A DNA stretch of 64,000 bases from Candidatus Galacturonatibacter soehngenii (GTDB lineage Bacteria > Bacillota > Clostridia > Lachnospirales > Lachnospiraceae), in the NCBI RefSeq assembly GCF_008830185.1, contig NZ_WAGX01000005.1, forward strand, positions 1,450,060 through 1,514,059, written 5' to 3'. Under the pieces are notes generated by a model. It saw only the letters and a program-made list of their open reading frames with translations. It was not told the DNA's origin and searched no databases. The position numbers and the translations under genes are program-made. Shown one piece after another: positions 1-7,788 of the stretch; the first letter of the stretch is position 1; the number at the start of each line of letters is the position of its first letter.

Positions 1-365
1 TAGCGATATGCACAATATACTAGCCCATAGTCTTCTTGTTGAAATAATTGTAACTGGTGTTCTAGTTTACTGGGTAACCATTCATCATCACTATCTTGAA
101 AAGCAATATACTCTCCTTTTGCATGCTGAATCCCTTTGTTTCTTGCTCCAGAAGGACCTAGATTCATTTCATTTTTAATATACCTAATTTTATCATTGCC
201 CAAAAGCCCAATTAATTTTGCTGTATTATCACTTGAATTATCATCAACAACAATAATCTCAATATTTTGATAAGTCTGATTTAATACACTTTCAACCGCC
301 TTTATTATCGACCCAGCTCTATTATACGTTGGTATTACCACCGATACCAAAGCATTTTCTTGCAT
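1..365 (-). CDS. Family 2 glycosyltransferase, partial (3' end outside window)
   Basis: The first ~121 residues of a GT-A fold glycosyltransferase are visible; the gene leaves the window at base 1. The ATG at 365 has AGGAGG eight bases upstream. The N-terminus reads VSVVIPTYNRAGSI, then IEIIVVDDNSSDNT, then FQDSDDEWLP, which are the nucleotide-binding strands and the DxD-like metal motif of family 2. The family transfers a sugar from a nucleotide-sugar donor at the cytoplasmic face of the membrane; the donor and acceptor cannot be told from this part. It starts 12 bases after the stop of the HAD-type gene, so it is the last visible gene of the surface-polysaccharide operon. Confidence 0.88.
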   Translation of the reverse strand, partial: MQENALVSVVIPTYNRAGSIIKAVESVLNQTYQNIEIIVVDDNSSDNTAKLIGLLGNDKIRYIKNEMNLGPSGARNKGIQHAKGEYIAFQDSDDEWLPSKLEHQLQLFQQEDYGLVYCAYR

Positions 366-377
366 AATACTCTCCTC

Positions 378-2702
378 CTATACATAAAAAATCTTTGGCT
401 CAGTAACAAATTCCTTGAAACTCTTTTCTATATAATCTTTAATTTCACTTATTGAAAATAATGATGTTATAATAAAGTTCCTATTTCCATTACCTATTGC
501 CTCTTCTAATCCACAAATGGTTACTCCTTCTTTCATCCTTCCCCACAAGGATTCCTTTCGATCAATAAAACAACTTACTTTTATATTATATAATTTACAT
601 ATAAAGTAAAACTGCCTTCCATTTTCTCCCGCCCCGTACAAAGCAACCTCTTCAATTCCTAGGTTATACACATTTTCTACTACTTCTTGCATGTTTTTTA
701 TTATTTCATTCCCCGCAGAATTTTTCAAAGCTTTTCTCAAATAATAAAATTCATCCTTTAAAGTGATAAGGCCTTTCGGCCAAACAATATTACTATTTTG
801 GTAGGAATAGCTAACATTACATTTGTCTATAAATTCAATACCTTTGTTTTCTAATAAATCCAAATTTTCTTTTGTTATAATTGGTTGTTTATGATTGGTT
901 CCAAAGTTAGTATCTGCTTCAAAACTCATTATAAGTTCTACTTCTTTTAATGTAGGTATGTCAATCATGCGATGTAATATCTCTAAGCACCCTTTTTTAT
1001 TGTCTATAACTTTATCAGCAATCTCTGGCTTTTGCTTTCTAAAATAAAACCAATATTGCTGAAAATTGAGAATCCCTTCAAAAACAATATTAGTAAGCCT
1101 TTCATTTTTTATAGACTCATCTTGTAGCGGAACAATTTTGTTTCCTACTCGCTGATATCCGATTGTGCTTCCCTCACAAACACTTATTAATTTTTCTAAC
1201 ACATCAGGAGTTCGATGAATTGTTGTCATCATATTAATATGTTCAGCAAATGTTCCTGTGTATCCTTCAATATTTATCCCGTTGTAAACACGATCCTCTG
1301 TTACTCCCATTCCTAGAAAATGTTTTAAATGAAACTCTCTTTGCTCTAATCGTAATGCTCTTTCTGTCCATTCCTGAATCCTTCCCACACAACCAATATC
1401 AATGGTTGCCGCATCCATTAAATTGTTAATTTCTTGTTCTAAATACTCAATGTATAACCTACGTTCTTGTTTCACATAATCTTCAATCTTGTTTTTGTTT
1501 TCTTCGTCAAGCAATCGTTCGATCATATATTCCTTTAGTGATGCATAATTATCAAACGGTATGGAATGAGATACCTTTAGCTTCGTATCAAAATAATATT
1601 TAGCTTCTTTAAAACCATGCTCATCTAGTCCAAATATTGTTATCAGCTCTCTTATCGTAAGATTACGTACCCCAATAATATTCTCTATTTCTTCTCTGTC
1701 AATTTTTTCTATTGCACCAATATAAGACACTTTTCTAGATGTATAAATTGCCTTTACATTAATCGATAATTGTTGGTCTTCAATTTCTCTCTTCAGTAAT
1801 TCTGATAATAGAAATCCTTCTCGCATCAGTGGGTATATATTATTTATATTTAGCTTTTGCATTCTTTTTACCACATGAGATACAAATAAAGTCAGAAAGG
1901 GGCCAACAATACTCGCCCCTATTTCAAATGCAGTTTTTTCCTTATCATCTACAAAATCCACTTGCTGTGTAGCAATTTTTCTCAAAGATAATATTTCTGG
2001 CTGTGGTATATTGTGTCGTATCTTTTCATAGTCATATACGCTATTCATTTTTGTCGGAATCACATCATAGTGAAAAGCATGTAGACCATAGTTAAGTGCT
2101 TGTTCATAATCACTATATTTGTTATCCCCTATATGTAAAATTCTACTTTTTTGAACTTCTGGGAATAACCTAAATAACTCTTCGTAAAGTACTCCTTCTT
2201 GCTTACTACTCCTCTTTTCACAAGAAACAATAATTTCATCAACAAGTTTTATATCAAATCGAGCAGACTCCAGCAATTGAATGATTTGCATTTTATTAAG
2301 ATACATATCTGAAAGCAGTACTATTTTTTTCTTTTGTCTGCTAGCTTCTTTTATTAACTCATGAATATCAGGATTTAGGTATCCTAAACGCATTTCTGTT
2401 TCAATCTCCGCCTGCATCAACATTTCTTTGCTTTTAACAATATAGGTAGGCATTTCATTATATATATCTTCTAGTACTACTTCTCTATGTGCATACCGAC
2501 TTCTAGCTCGTCTTTCCATTTCTACCCGAAGCTTCAAAAATTCATATGGAGTTATATCAATATTAGTTATTCCATCACTAACAGCTTTCTTCCATACATA
2601 TTCAAATATATCAATTGGTTTTGCAACAGTTCTTAACCATAATGTATCAAATATATCTAGACTAACTACATCATATTTTTGTAAATTAATTGCTAGTTTC
2701 AT
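378..2702 (-). CDS. HAD-type multidomain protein of a surface-polysaccharide locus
   Basis: A 774-residue protein. Residues 1-230 look like a HAD hydrolase: DIFDTLW near residue 16 (motif I nucleophile Asp), LLSDMY (motif II) and HIGDNKYSDYEQA (motif IV). A long helical middle region follows (PLMREGFLLSELL and on), of a kind found in proteins of capsule loci. The last ~90 residues form a small Rossmann-like unit beginning VALYGAGENGRQF and continuing CFIDRKESLWG. A related unit occurs at the N-terminus of the FkbM protein at 6804-7748. The HAD part suggests sugar-phosphate or nucleotide-sugar chemistry, but the real substrate is unknown. It sits 74 bases after the CDP-glycerol transferase gene and 12 bases before the GT2 gene. 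Confidence 0.75.
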   Translation of the reverse strand: MKLAINLQKYDVVSLDIFDTLWLRTVAKPIDIFEYVWKKAVSDGITNIDITPYEFLKLRVEMERRARSRYAHREVVLEDIYNEMPTYIVKSKEMLMQAEIETEMRLGYLNPDIHELIKEASRQKKKIVLLSDMYLNKMQIIQLLESARFDIKLVDEIIVSCEKRSSKQEGVLYEELFRLFPEVQKSRILHIGDNKYSDYEQALNYGLHAFHYDVIPTKMNSVYDYEKIRHNIPQPEILSLRKIATQQVDFVDDKEKTAFEIGASIVGPFLTLFVSHVVKRMQKLNINNIYPLMREGFLLSELLKREIEDQQLSINVKAIYTSRKVSYIGAIEKIDREEIENIIGVRNLTIRELITIFGLDEHGFKEAKYYFDTKLKVSHSIPFDNYASLKEYMIERLLDEENKNKIEDYVKQERRLYIEYLEQEINNLMDAATIDIGCVGRIQEWTERALRLEQREFHLKHFLGMGVTEDRVYNGINIEGYTGTFAEHINMMTTIHRTPDVLEKLISVCEGSTIGYQRVGNKIVPLQDESIKNERLTNIVFEGILNFQQYWFYFRKQKPEIADKVIDNKKGCLEILHRMIDIPTLKEVELIMSFEADTNFGTNHKQPIITKENLDLLENKGIEFIDKCNVSYSYQNSNIVWPKGLITLKDEFYYLRKALKNSAGNEIIKNMQEVVENVYNLGIEEVALYGAGENGRQFYFICKLYNIKVSCFIDRKESLWGRMKEGVTICGLEEAIGNGNRNFIITSLFSISEIKDYIEKSFKEFVTEPKIFYV

Positions 2703-2776
2703 ATTTTACCTCCATTAAAGCAGTATCTATGTGTACAAATTATTGAAGTAAGTACTGCTTTCATTATCTGTCGTAG

Positions 2777-3997
2777 TTATCCTATTATCCTATAAATCTT
2801 GTTATAAACCTTTTCGCATGCTAATTCATTCGGTGTCGCAAACATCCTATCTCTTGACTTAATGCGATTCTTAAGGCATATATCCTCAAGCATAACCCTT
2901 TTAATTACTTCTATAAGCTCATCCATGTTATATGCTTTTAATTCTGGCATGTATTCATCAAAATCAAAATAACACTCTCTCGTATCTTGTGAGTAGGAAT
3001 CGTAGTCATAGTAAAAACCCACAACAGGTCGATTAAGCAACATAAAATCGGTGTAGATTGATGAATAATCTGTCGTTAAAATATCCACTAATTGTAAAAA
3101 AGTATACGGATCAATATTTGCATCCACATATTTGATATTTGAATAATTAAATTCTTTGAATTTATTTGCAATAATTGATTTTGGATGAAGTTTTACTAAA
3201 AAAATCATATTATTTTGAACTAAAAAGTGATTAAATTTATCAAAATTCATAACCGAAAAGAGCTTAGTTTCTGAATTGCGGAAAGTAGGCATATAACAAT
3301 TGACCTGTAAGTTCTTCTTTCTCCAGCTTGTTATAGAAGTTATTAGCTCCTTTTCCTTTTCATTATATAAATTCTGAAATTCCGGGTCCAACAGCGCATC
3401 GTTTCTTGGCAAACCCGCCTCTATGATATGTGACTGCGCCACCCGAAATGCGGACATAAATATTTTTGTTTTGACTGGTGATGTCGCCAAAACATAATGA
3501 TTTGGCTTTTCATCCGACATTCTTCGAAGAAACGTTTTAAATTTATCCCAATTATTTTTGGGATGTCTTACCTTGTCAAATTTGTTATCATAGTTAATTT
3601 TCTTGTTTCCAACTCCGTGCCAAAGATTTACTTTCGTCGCACCACCTGATAGCCAAAAAGAGATGTCTTTGGAATAATTATCAAAAATATAAACTTTACC
3701 TCTTAGACAATAATAAATCCCTTTTAGCGAACGATAATAATAGACTTCGTAATTCTTACCATTTAAAAACTGTACCACATCTTTGTTATGCGTAATCCAG
3801 ATTGGCCTTATTTCATTCTTTTGGTTTTGATTTGCATACAAATAAAGGTACTTCGGATTATCCGCGAAACGGTTGCCGAATGTACTCCCAAACAACCATA
3901 TATTCTTATCTCTTGGAGTAAGAAAGGATATCCAGTAAATCGGTAGTAACAAAACCTGTCCCCAATACTTTATCCCATCAATCAATTTTTTTCTCAT
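2777..3997 (-). CDS. CDP-glycerol glycerophosphotransferase family protein
   Basis: A 406-residue protein of the TagB/TagF type. Seen: a hydrophobic N-terminal stretch (VLLLPIYWISFLTP), WLFGSTFGNRFADNPKYLY, then LWHGVGNKKINY near residue 125, and TDYSSIYTDFMLLNRPVV near residue 315. The conserved His of LWHG and the TDYSS...D region are hallmarks of enzymes that move glycerol- or ribitol-phosphate from CDP-polyol to a lipid-linked acceptor at the inner membrane face. With the NeuB/NeuA pair upstream this suggests a teichoic-acid-like or polyol-phosphate-decorated surface polymer. Such family members also occur in capsule loci, so wall teichoic acid is not proven. Confidence 0.88.
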   Translation of the reverse strand: MRKKLIDGIKYWGQVLLLPIYWISFLTPRDKNIWLFGSTFGNRFADNPKYLYLYANQNQKNEIRPIWITHNKDVVQFLNGKNYEVYYYRSLKGIYYCLRGKVYIFDNYSKDISFWLSGGATKVNLWHGVGNKKINYDNKFDKVRHPKNNWDKFKTFLRRMSDEKPNHYVLATSPVKTKIFMSAFRVAQSHIIEAGLPRNDALLDPEFQNLYNEKEKELITSITSWRKKNLQVNCYMPTFRNSETKLFSVMNFDKFNHFLVQNNMIFLVKLHPKSIIANKFKEFNYSNIKYVDANIDPYTFLQLVDILTTDYSSIYTDFMLLNRPVVGFYYDYDSYSQDTRECYFDFDEYMPELKAYNMDELIEVIKRVMLEDICLKNRIKSRDRMFATPNELACEKVYNKIYRIIG

Positions 3998-4021
3998 GTA
4001 ATTTAAATCCTATTCTTTTGC

Positions 4022-5512
4022 TTACCATTTTTTTAATATGGTTTTTCTCTCCATAGGGTCTAACAAGCTAATTTTACTATCTTCATAATAAGAATCACTT
4101 TTCACATGAGTCGTTGATACCTCTTCAAATATAGCCCCCGTTGTAGAGGTAAAGGAGTGTCTTTCCCCTCTTAGTACCGTCTGTATATCACCTGGTTTCA
4201 TGTCTATTTCTTTTCCTTCAATGACTACATGCAAGTCCCCATATAATAACTGGAAGGTTTCTTCTTTCACTTTATGTGCATGAGTTGGGTGCTTTTGACC
4301 TGGAAGAACAATTAATAGCTTTTTGCAATATTCACGATTAATAATACTAATAATGATCGCACCCGTTTGCCTAAAATGCTGCATTCCATAGTGGTGTGAT
4401 AATTCTACTTCAAAATCATTTCCTAGAGCGATTCCCGCTTCATAAAGCATACCTTTTGCATCGTGTACAACACTTCTTGCCAGTTTAGTAGGGGTTATTT
4501 TTCTTGTTTCAAGAAGCTGTGAGTTTTTATCATAATCTTTGCTAGCGATAACTCCTTCATAGAACTCTCCACTATTCATCTGCTTATCGTGACATGGCAT
4601 AGCAAAAAAGACATCATCTCTTGTAATAGTTTCCCCAGCCTTAATGTCACGCTTACAATACACTCCACGCATTAAAGAGTTAAGAGAATCTAATTCTTCC
4701 TGACTGATATATTTATCATTCTGCTTTTTCGTAGTACAAATAAGTTTCGCTTTTAATGCCGCTTCCACCCATTTTTCCGCCTGTGCTGGATTCATGGAAT
4801 AAGCATTTAATTTTATTGTTTCTGTTGGGAGACCAACATGACGTTCTAATATTTTTGCACCTTTTGCTATTGCAAGCATTGTTACAGTATTATCATCTGG
4901 ATCTTCATGACCGGAATATCCAATTGTAACGTCACGGTATCTCTTATTCATTCGGTCAATGAAATCCAGTTGTAAATGTTCCAACGGTGCCGGATATTCA
5001 GCTACACAATGCAAAAATGCAAATTCGCATCTTCTGTGTGTGAAATAATTATATATTTTGTCGATATCAGACAAGGACTTACCACCCGTAGAAATGATCA
5101 ATGGCTTACCTGTTGTTGCTACCTTTTCTAATAGAGGCCAATCAAGCGCACTACAGCTTGCAATCTTGATGATATCAATTCCTTGATCCATACACCAATC
5201 AACACCATCTTCGTCAAAAGGAGTACTCATGGTAACCATGCCTTCATCTCTTACCGCTTCAACAAGTTGGGTAAATTGTTCATAGTCTAACCTGGTACTC
5301 ATAAATCTTGGAATATGGTTGACATCTGTTCGCTCCTTGTAATCTGGATGAACAAATGTCTCTAAATTTCTATATTGAAGCTTAACAGCAGCTCTTATAT
5401 TATTTTTTCTTGCTATTTTCCCCATGTTCTTAATGATATCAATGCCGTGTTCTACACTGCCTTGATGACTATTTGCCATCTCAAAAATAAATAAGTCTTC
5501 AAAAATACTCAT
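4022..5512 (-). CDS. NeuB-family nonulosonic acid synthase with C-terminal cupin
   Basis: About 496 residues. The N-terminal TIM-barrel matches the NeuB/SpsE family (FIFEMANSHQGS at the start, then AAVKLQYR, STPFDEDGVDW, IKIASCSALDWPLL and TIGYSGHEDP). It condenses phosphoenolpyruvate with a hexosamine-derived sugar to give a sialic-, legionaminic- or pseudaminic-type acid. An SAF/antifreeze-like segment follows (YCKRDIKAGETITRDDV), then a cupin barrel (LPGQKHPTHAHKVKEETF, ERHSF) not present in minimal NeuB. An ATG at 5524 overlaps the GGAGG ribosome binding site, so I chose the ATG at 5512 (MSIFEDLF), which lies five bases after GGAGG. The cytidylyltransferase gene lies 45 bases upstream. 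The exact sugar cannot be read from sequence alone. Confidence 0.9.
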   Translation of the reverse strand: MSIFEDLFIFEMANSHQGSVEHGIDIIKNMGKIARKNNIRAAVKLQYRNLETFVHPDYKERTDVNHIPRFMSTRLDYEQFTQLVEAVRDEGMVTMSTPFDEDGVDWCMDQGIDIIKIASCSALDWPLLEKVATTGKPLIISTGGKSLSDIDKIYNYFTHRRCEFAFLHCVAEYPAPLEHLQLDFIDRMNKRYRDVTIGYSGHEDPDDNTVTMLAIAKGAKILERHVGLPTETIKLNAYSMNPAQAEKWVEAALKAKLICTTKKQNDKYISQEELDSLNSLMRGVYCKRDIKAGETITRDDVFFAMPCHDKQMNSGEFYEGVIASKDYDKNSQLLETRKITPTKLARSVVHDAKGMLYEAGIALGNDFEVELSHHYGMQHFRQTGAIIISIINREYCKKLLIVLPGQKHPTHAHKVKEETFQLLYGDLHVVIEGKEIDMKPGDIQTVLRGERHSFTSTTGAIFEEVSTTHVKSDSYYEDSKISLLDPMERKTILKKW

Positions 5513-5557
5513 AACTACCTCCATGTATGTAGACAGGTTCTAAAACCTGCTATTTAT

Positions 5558-6565
5558 CTATTCAAATAAGTCATATAAATGTTGTAAACTAAGCATTTTA
5601 TCATCAATATAATAATCCGCATTAGGCTTTCCAAACTTTAGCTCATGATATTTGACTCCCCAGCTTTTCATTTGCGCCTTGGTTACTTCTTCCCAATCTT
5701 TTCCTGTTACATAGCCTCTCGCCGTAAAAAGAACAATTGTATTCCCATATTCATATAATTTATTAATGATACGAATCATTTGGTCGTTTGGCTCAGAAAG
5801 AGCATAGTCTAAGTCTGGCTGTAATTTCGCAATTACTCCATCAATATCAAACACAAAAGTTTTGTTCCCCTCTATCATCTTTAAATATTCTTCAGCTTTT
5901 TGGAACTCTTCTTCGGTATCAATGTCAAAATTGTGATCCATCTCATACCCGACTATATAATCACCAGACATAGAGTTCTTTTTCGTTATTACTGATGTTC
6001 GAATCACATCAATGCACGCATTTTGATAGTACACAACTGGTAATTGTTGACGCGGCATATTATAACATTCCTTTATCTCTTTCATAATGGGAACTAATCT
6101 TCCATCCAAGTCCTTATGCCACATCTTATATGCAACTTCTTTTGCCTTTGCAATGCAACGAATGGAATCAATTGACTCATCTGCAAGCATTTGCTCAATT
6201 ATATTATCAATGTCTTCTACGTTACGAATCGGATAAGTCGGTCTTAATTGAACTACTAAATCAGGCACATATCCTTCTTTTTCTTCCAGGTACAAAAGGG
6301 CATGCTGGAATACTTCTAGGTCAAGTGAATGATCCATCGATATTTCGGCTGGTCTTATGAAAGGTGTTTCGGCACCATAAGTCCTTGCGATTTCTGCGTA
6401 TTTTTCGCTATCGGTACTAACAATAACTCTATTAATATATCTTGAAGCTTTTGCATGTTCAATGGAATAAGCCAGCATAGGTTTTTTATTCATCATTCGA
6501 ATGTTTTTATCTTTCACACTTTTCGAACCACTTCTGGCAGGAATAATAGCTAGTACCTTACACAT
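5558..6565 (-). CDS. NeuA-like cytidylyltransferase fused to a HAD phosphatase-like domain
   Basis: About 335 residues. Residues 1-225 are a CMP-nonulosonate synthetase: VLAIIPARSGSKSVKDKNI is the CTP-binding loop, followed by MLAYSIEHA, VSTDSEKYAEIA and QLRPTYPIR. The last ~100 residues are a HAD-type domain (FVFDIDGVIAKL, then LFTARGYV, then YYIDDKML). Fusing the activating enzyme with a phosphatase-like module may link removal of a 9-phosphate to CMP activation; this is inference. An ATG at 6577 lies upstream of the GAGGG ribosome binding site; the ATG at 6565 lies five bases after it and is the likely start. It is the first gene of the leftward operon continuing with neuB-like, CDP-glycerol transferase, HAD and GT2 genes. 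Confidence 0.9.
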   Translation of the reverse strand: MCKVLAIIPARSGSKSVKDKNIRMMNKKPMLAYSIEHAKASRYINRVIVSTDSEKYAEIARTYGAETPFIRPAEISMDHSLDLEVFQHALLYLEEKEGYVPDLVVQLRPTYPIRNVEDIDNIIEQMLADESIDSIRCIAKAKEVAYKMWHKDLDGRLVPIMKEIKECYNMPRQQLPVVYYQNACIDVIRTSVITKKNSMSGDYIVGYEMDHNFDIDTEEEFQKAEEYLKMIEGNKTFVFDIDGVIAKLQPDLDYALSEPNDQMIRIINKLYEYGNTIVLFTARGYVTGKDWEEVTKAQMKSWGVKYHELKFGKPNADYYIDDKMLSLQHLYDLFE

Positions 6566-6733
6566 AATTACCCTCATTTCACAATCTAATCTATTATAAA
6601 ACTTAAAACTTTGGTTTAATTATACTACAAATCTACATAATATTATATATTATTTATATATTTCGGCATGATACAAAAAAATCTTAGAAATTACGACAAA
6701 ATTTTTATGCAAAAAGAAGGAAGTTTCATCCAT

Positions 6734-6762
6734 AAAAAAAGATTGTCACATCAAAATGACAA
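6734..6762 (-). terminator. Intrinsic terminator after the FkbM gene
   Basis: Read leftward, TTGTCA and TGACAA form a stem around an eight-base loop, followed by TC and seven T. It lies 42 bases after the FkbM stop and separates that gene from the polysaccharide operon. Confidence 0.75.
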
Positions 6763-6803
6763 CCCCTTTATCATACTACTAATATGTTAAAGTTTGCATA
6801 CTA

Positions 6804-7748
6804 TCACAAACTGTTTATTCTCACAAAAATATAGTTTTCTATTGTATGAGCATATACTTTATACCCTTTTTGAAGCATTAGCTCAATTAACGCTTCATCC
6901 TGATTTGTACATTCGCACATTATTATATCAACTGGGTATTTTGTCGCATCAAAGGTAGAAAGAATTTGATAATCTAGTCCTTCTACATCGATATCAATTA
7001 TTTGCGGATAGGTATCAAAGTTTTCTTCTATCACTGTATTGATACTCTCTAGTGCAACTCTTTCTTTGGTATATTCAAATCCAAGTTTTCTTCTGTGCTC
7101 TGCAACTTCTTCAACAAATGTATTAAGTCCAGGCACTTTTGAAAAGTTATAATAATATAACTCACCTTTTTCGCTTGAAACCCCAATCTTTAACAAAGTA
7201 TCCTTACTTCTGTACTTCTCAATTAATGAATGAAACTCTGGGTTTGGTTCTACTAATACTCCTTTATACCCCAATTCATAAAAAAGAAACGTATTATTAC
7301 GCATAATTGGATGGCAAACCCCAATATCTAAGTAATTTACCTTATCAAGTCCTAGTCTCGTTATTAATTCAAGAAGTATAATATCATCCGCATTCTTTCC
7401 ATTCCATATAGGTAGTAATCGATTGACAACTTCTATTTCTAACAGATTATAAATAATTGTATCTGCATTTACATTTAATTCTTTTATTGTTTCTTTTATC
7501 TCTTTTTCGTAAATAGTATAAATTACAATTAGAATTCTTCCTTTTAGTTCCTTGAGTCGTTCTGGTTTACAAATTTCTATCCCTTCGTATTTCGTATTTA
7601 AATTATCTCCTCTTCCATCCACAATAAAATCCATCGAAAAATAATTTTGATTATAATTTCGTTTTAATAGTGTGCCAGTTCCCCATCCTACAATAAAATC
7701 ATAATTGCTGCTAATCTCTTTTAATGCTGTTCTCTTTAAGTACTTCAT
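6804..7748 (-). CDS. FkbM-family methyltransferase
   Basis: A 314-residue protein. Residues ~1-95 form a small nucleotide-binding-like unit (FIVGWGTGTLLKR, FIVDGRGDN, then ILIVIYT) resembling the C-terminal unit of the 774-residue HAD protein. Residues ~130-300 are the SAM-dependent FkbM domain: YLDIGVCHPIMRNNTFLF (motif I), VLVEPNPEFHSLI, and IIDIDVEGLDYQIL, followed by the aromatic C-terminus. Such enzymes commonly O-methylate sugars in glycans. AGGAG lies upstream of the ATG. Its own terminator follows, so it is a separate unit beside the polysaccharide operon, probably capping or modifying the same polymer (inference). Confidence 0.82.
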   Translation of the reverse strand: MKYLKRTALKEISSNYDFIVGWGTGTLLKRNYNQNYFSMDFIVDGRGDNLNTKYEGIEICKPERLKELKGRILIVIYTIYEKEIKETIKELNVNADTIIYNLLEIEVVNRLLPIWNGKNADDIILLELITRLGLDKVNYLDIGVCHPIMRNNTFLFYELGYKGVLVEPNPEFHSLIEKYRSKDTLLKIGVSSEKGELYYYNFSKVPGLNTFVEEVAEHRRKLGFEYTKERVALESINTVIEENFDTYPQIIDIDVEGLDYQILSTFDATKYPVDIIMCECTNQDEALIELMLQKGYKVYAHTIENYIFVRINSL

Positions 7749-7772
7749 AAAGTCTCCTTATTAATTAATTTA

Positions 7773-7788
7773 TTTTAAACGTTTAAAA
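7773..7788. promoter_or_regulatory. 16-base perfect palindrome, possible operator
   Basis: TTTTAAACGTTTAAAA straddles the glgB stop codon and lies 25 bases upstream of the FkbM start. The AAACGTTT core resembles operators of LacI-type repressors. No T-tract follows, so it is a poor terminator. Which gene it would control is unknown. Confidence 0.35.

Noticed and set aside
5513..5524. Upstream ATG starts overlapping the ribosome binding site (also at 6577, 12689, 19282, 35845, 41275)
   Set aside because: In each case the upstream start codon forms part of, or precedes, the GGAGG/GAGGG element; the downstream start is correctly spaced.
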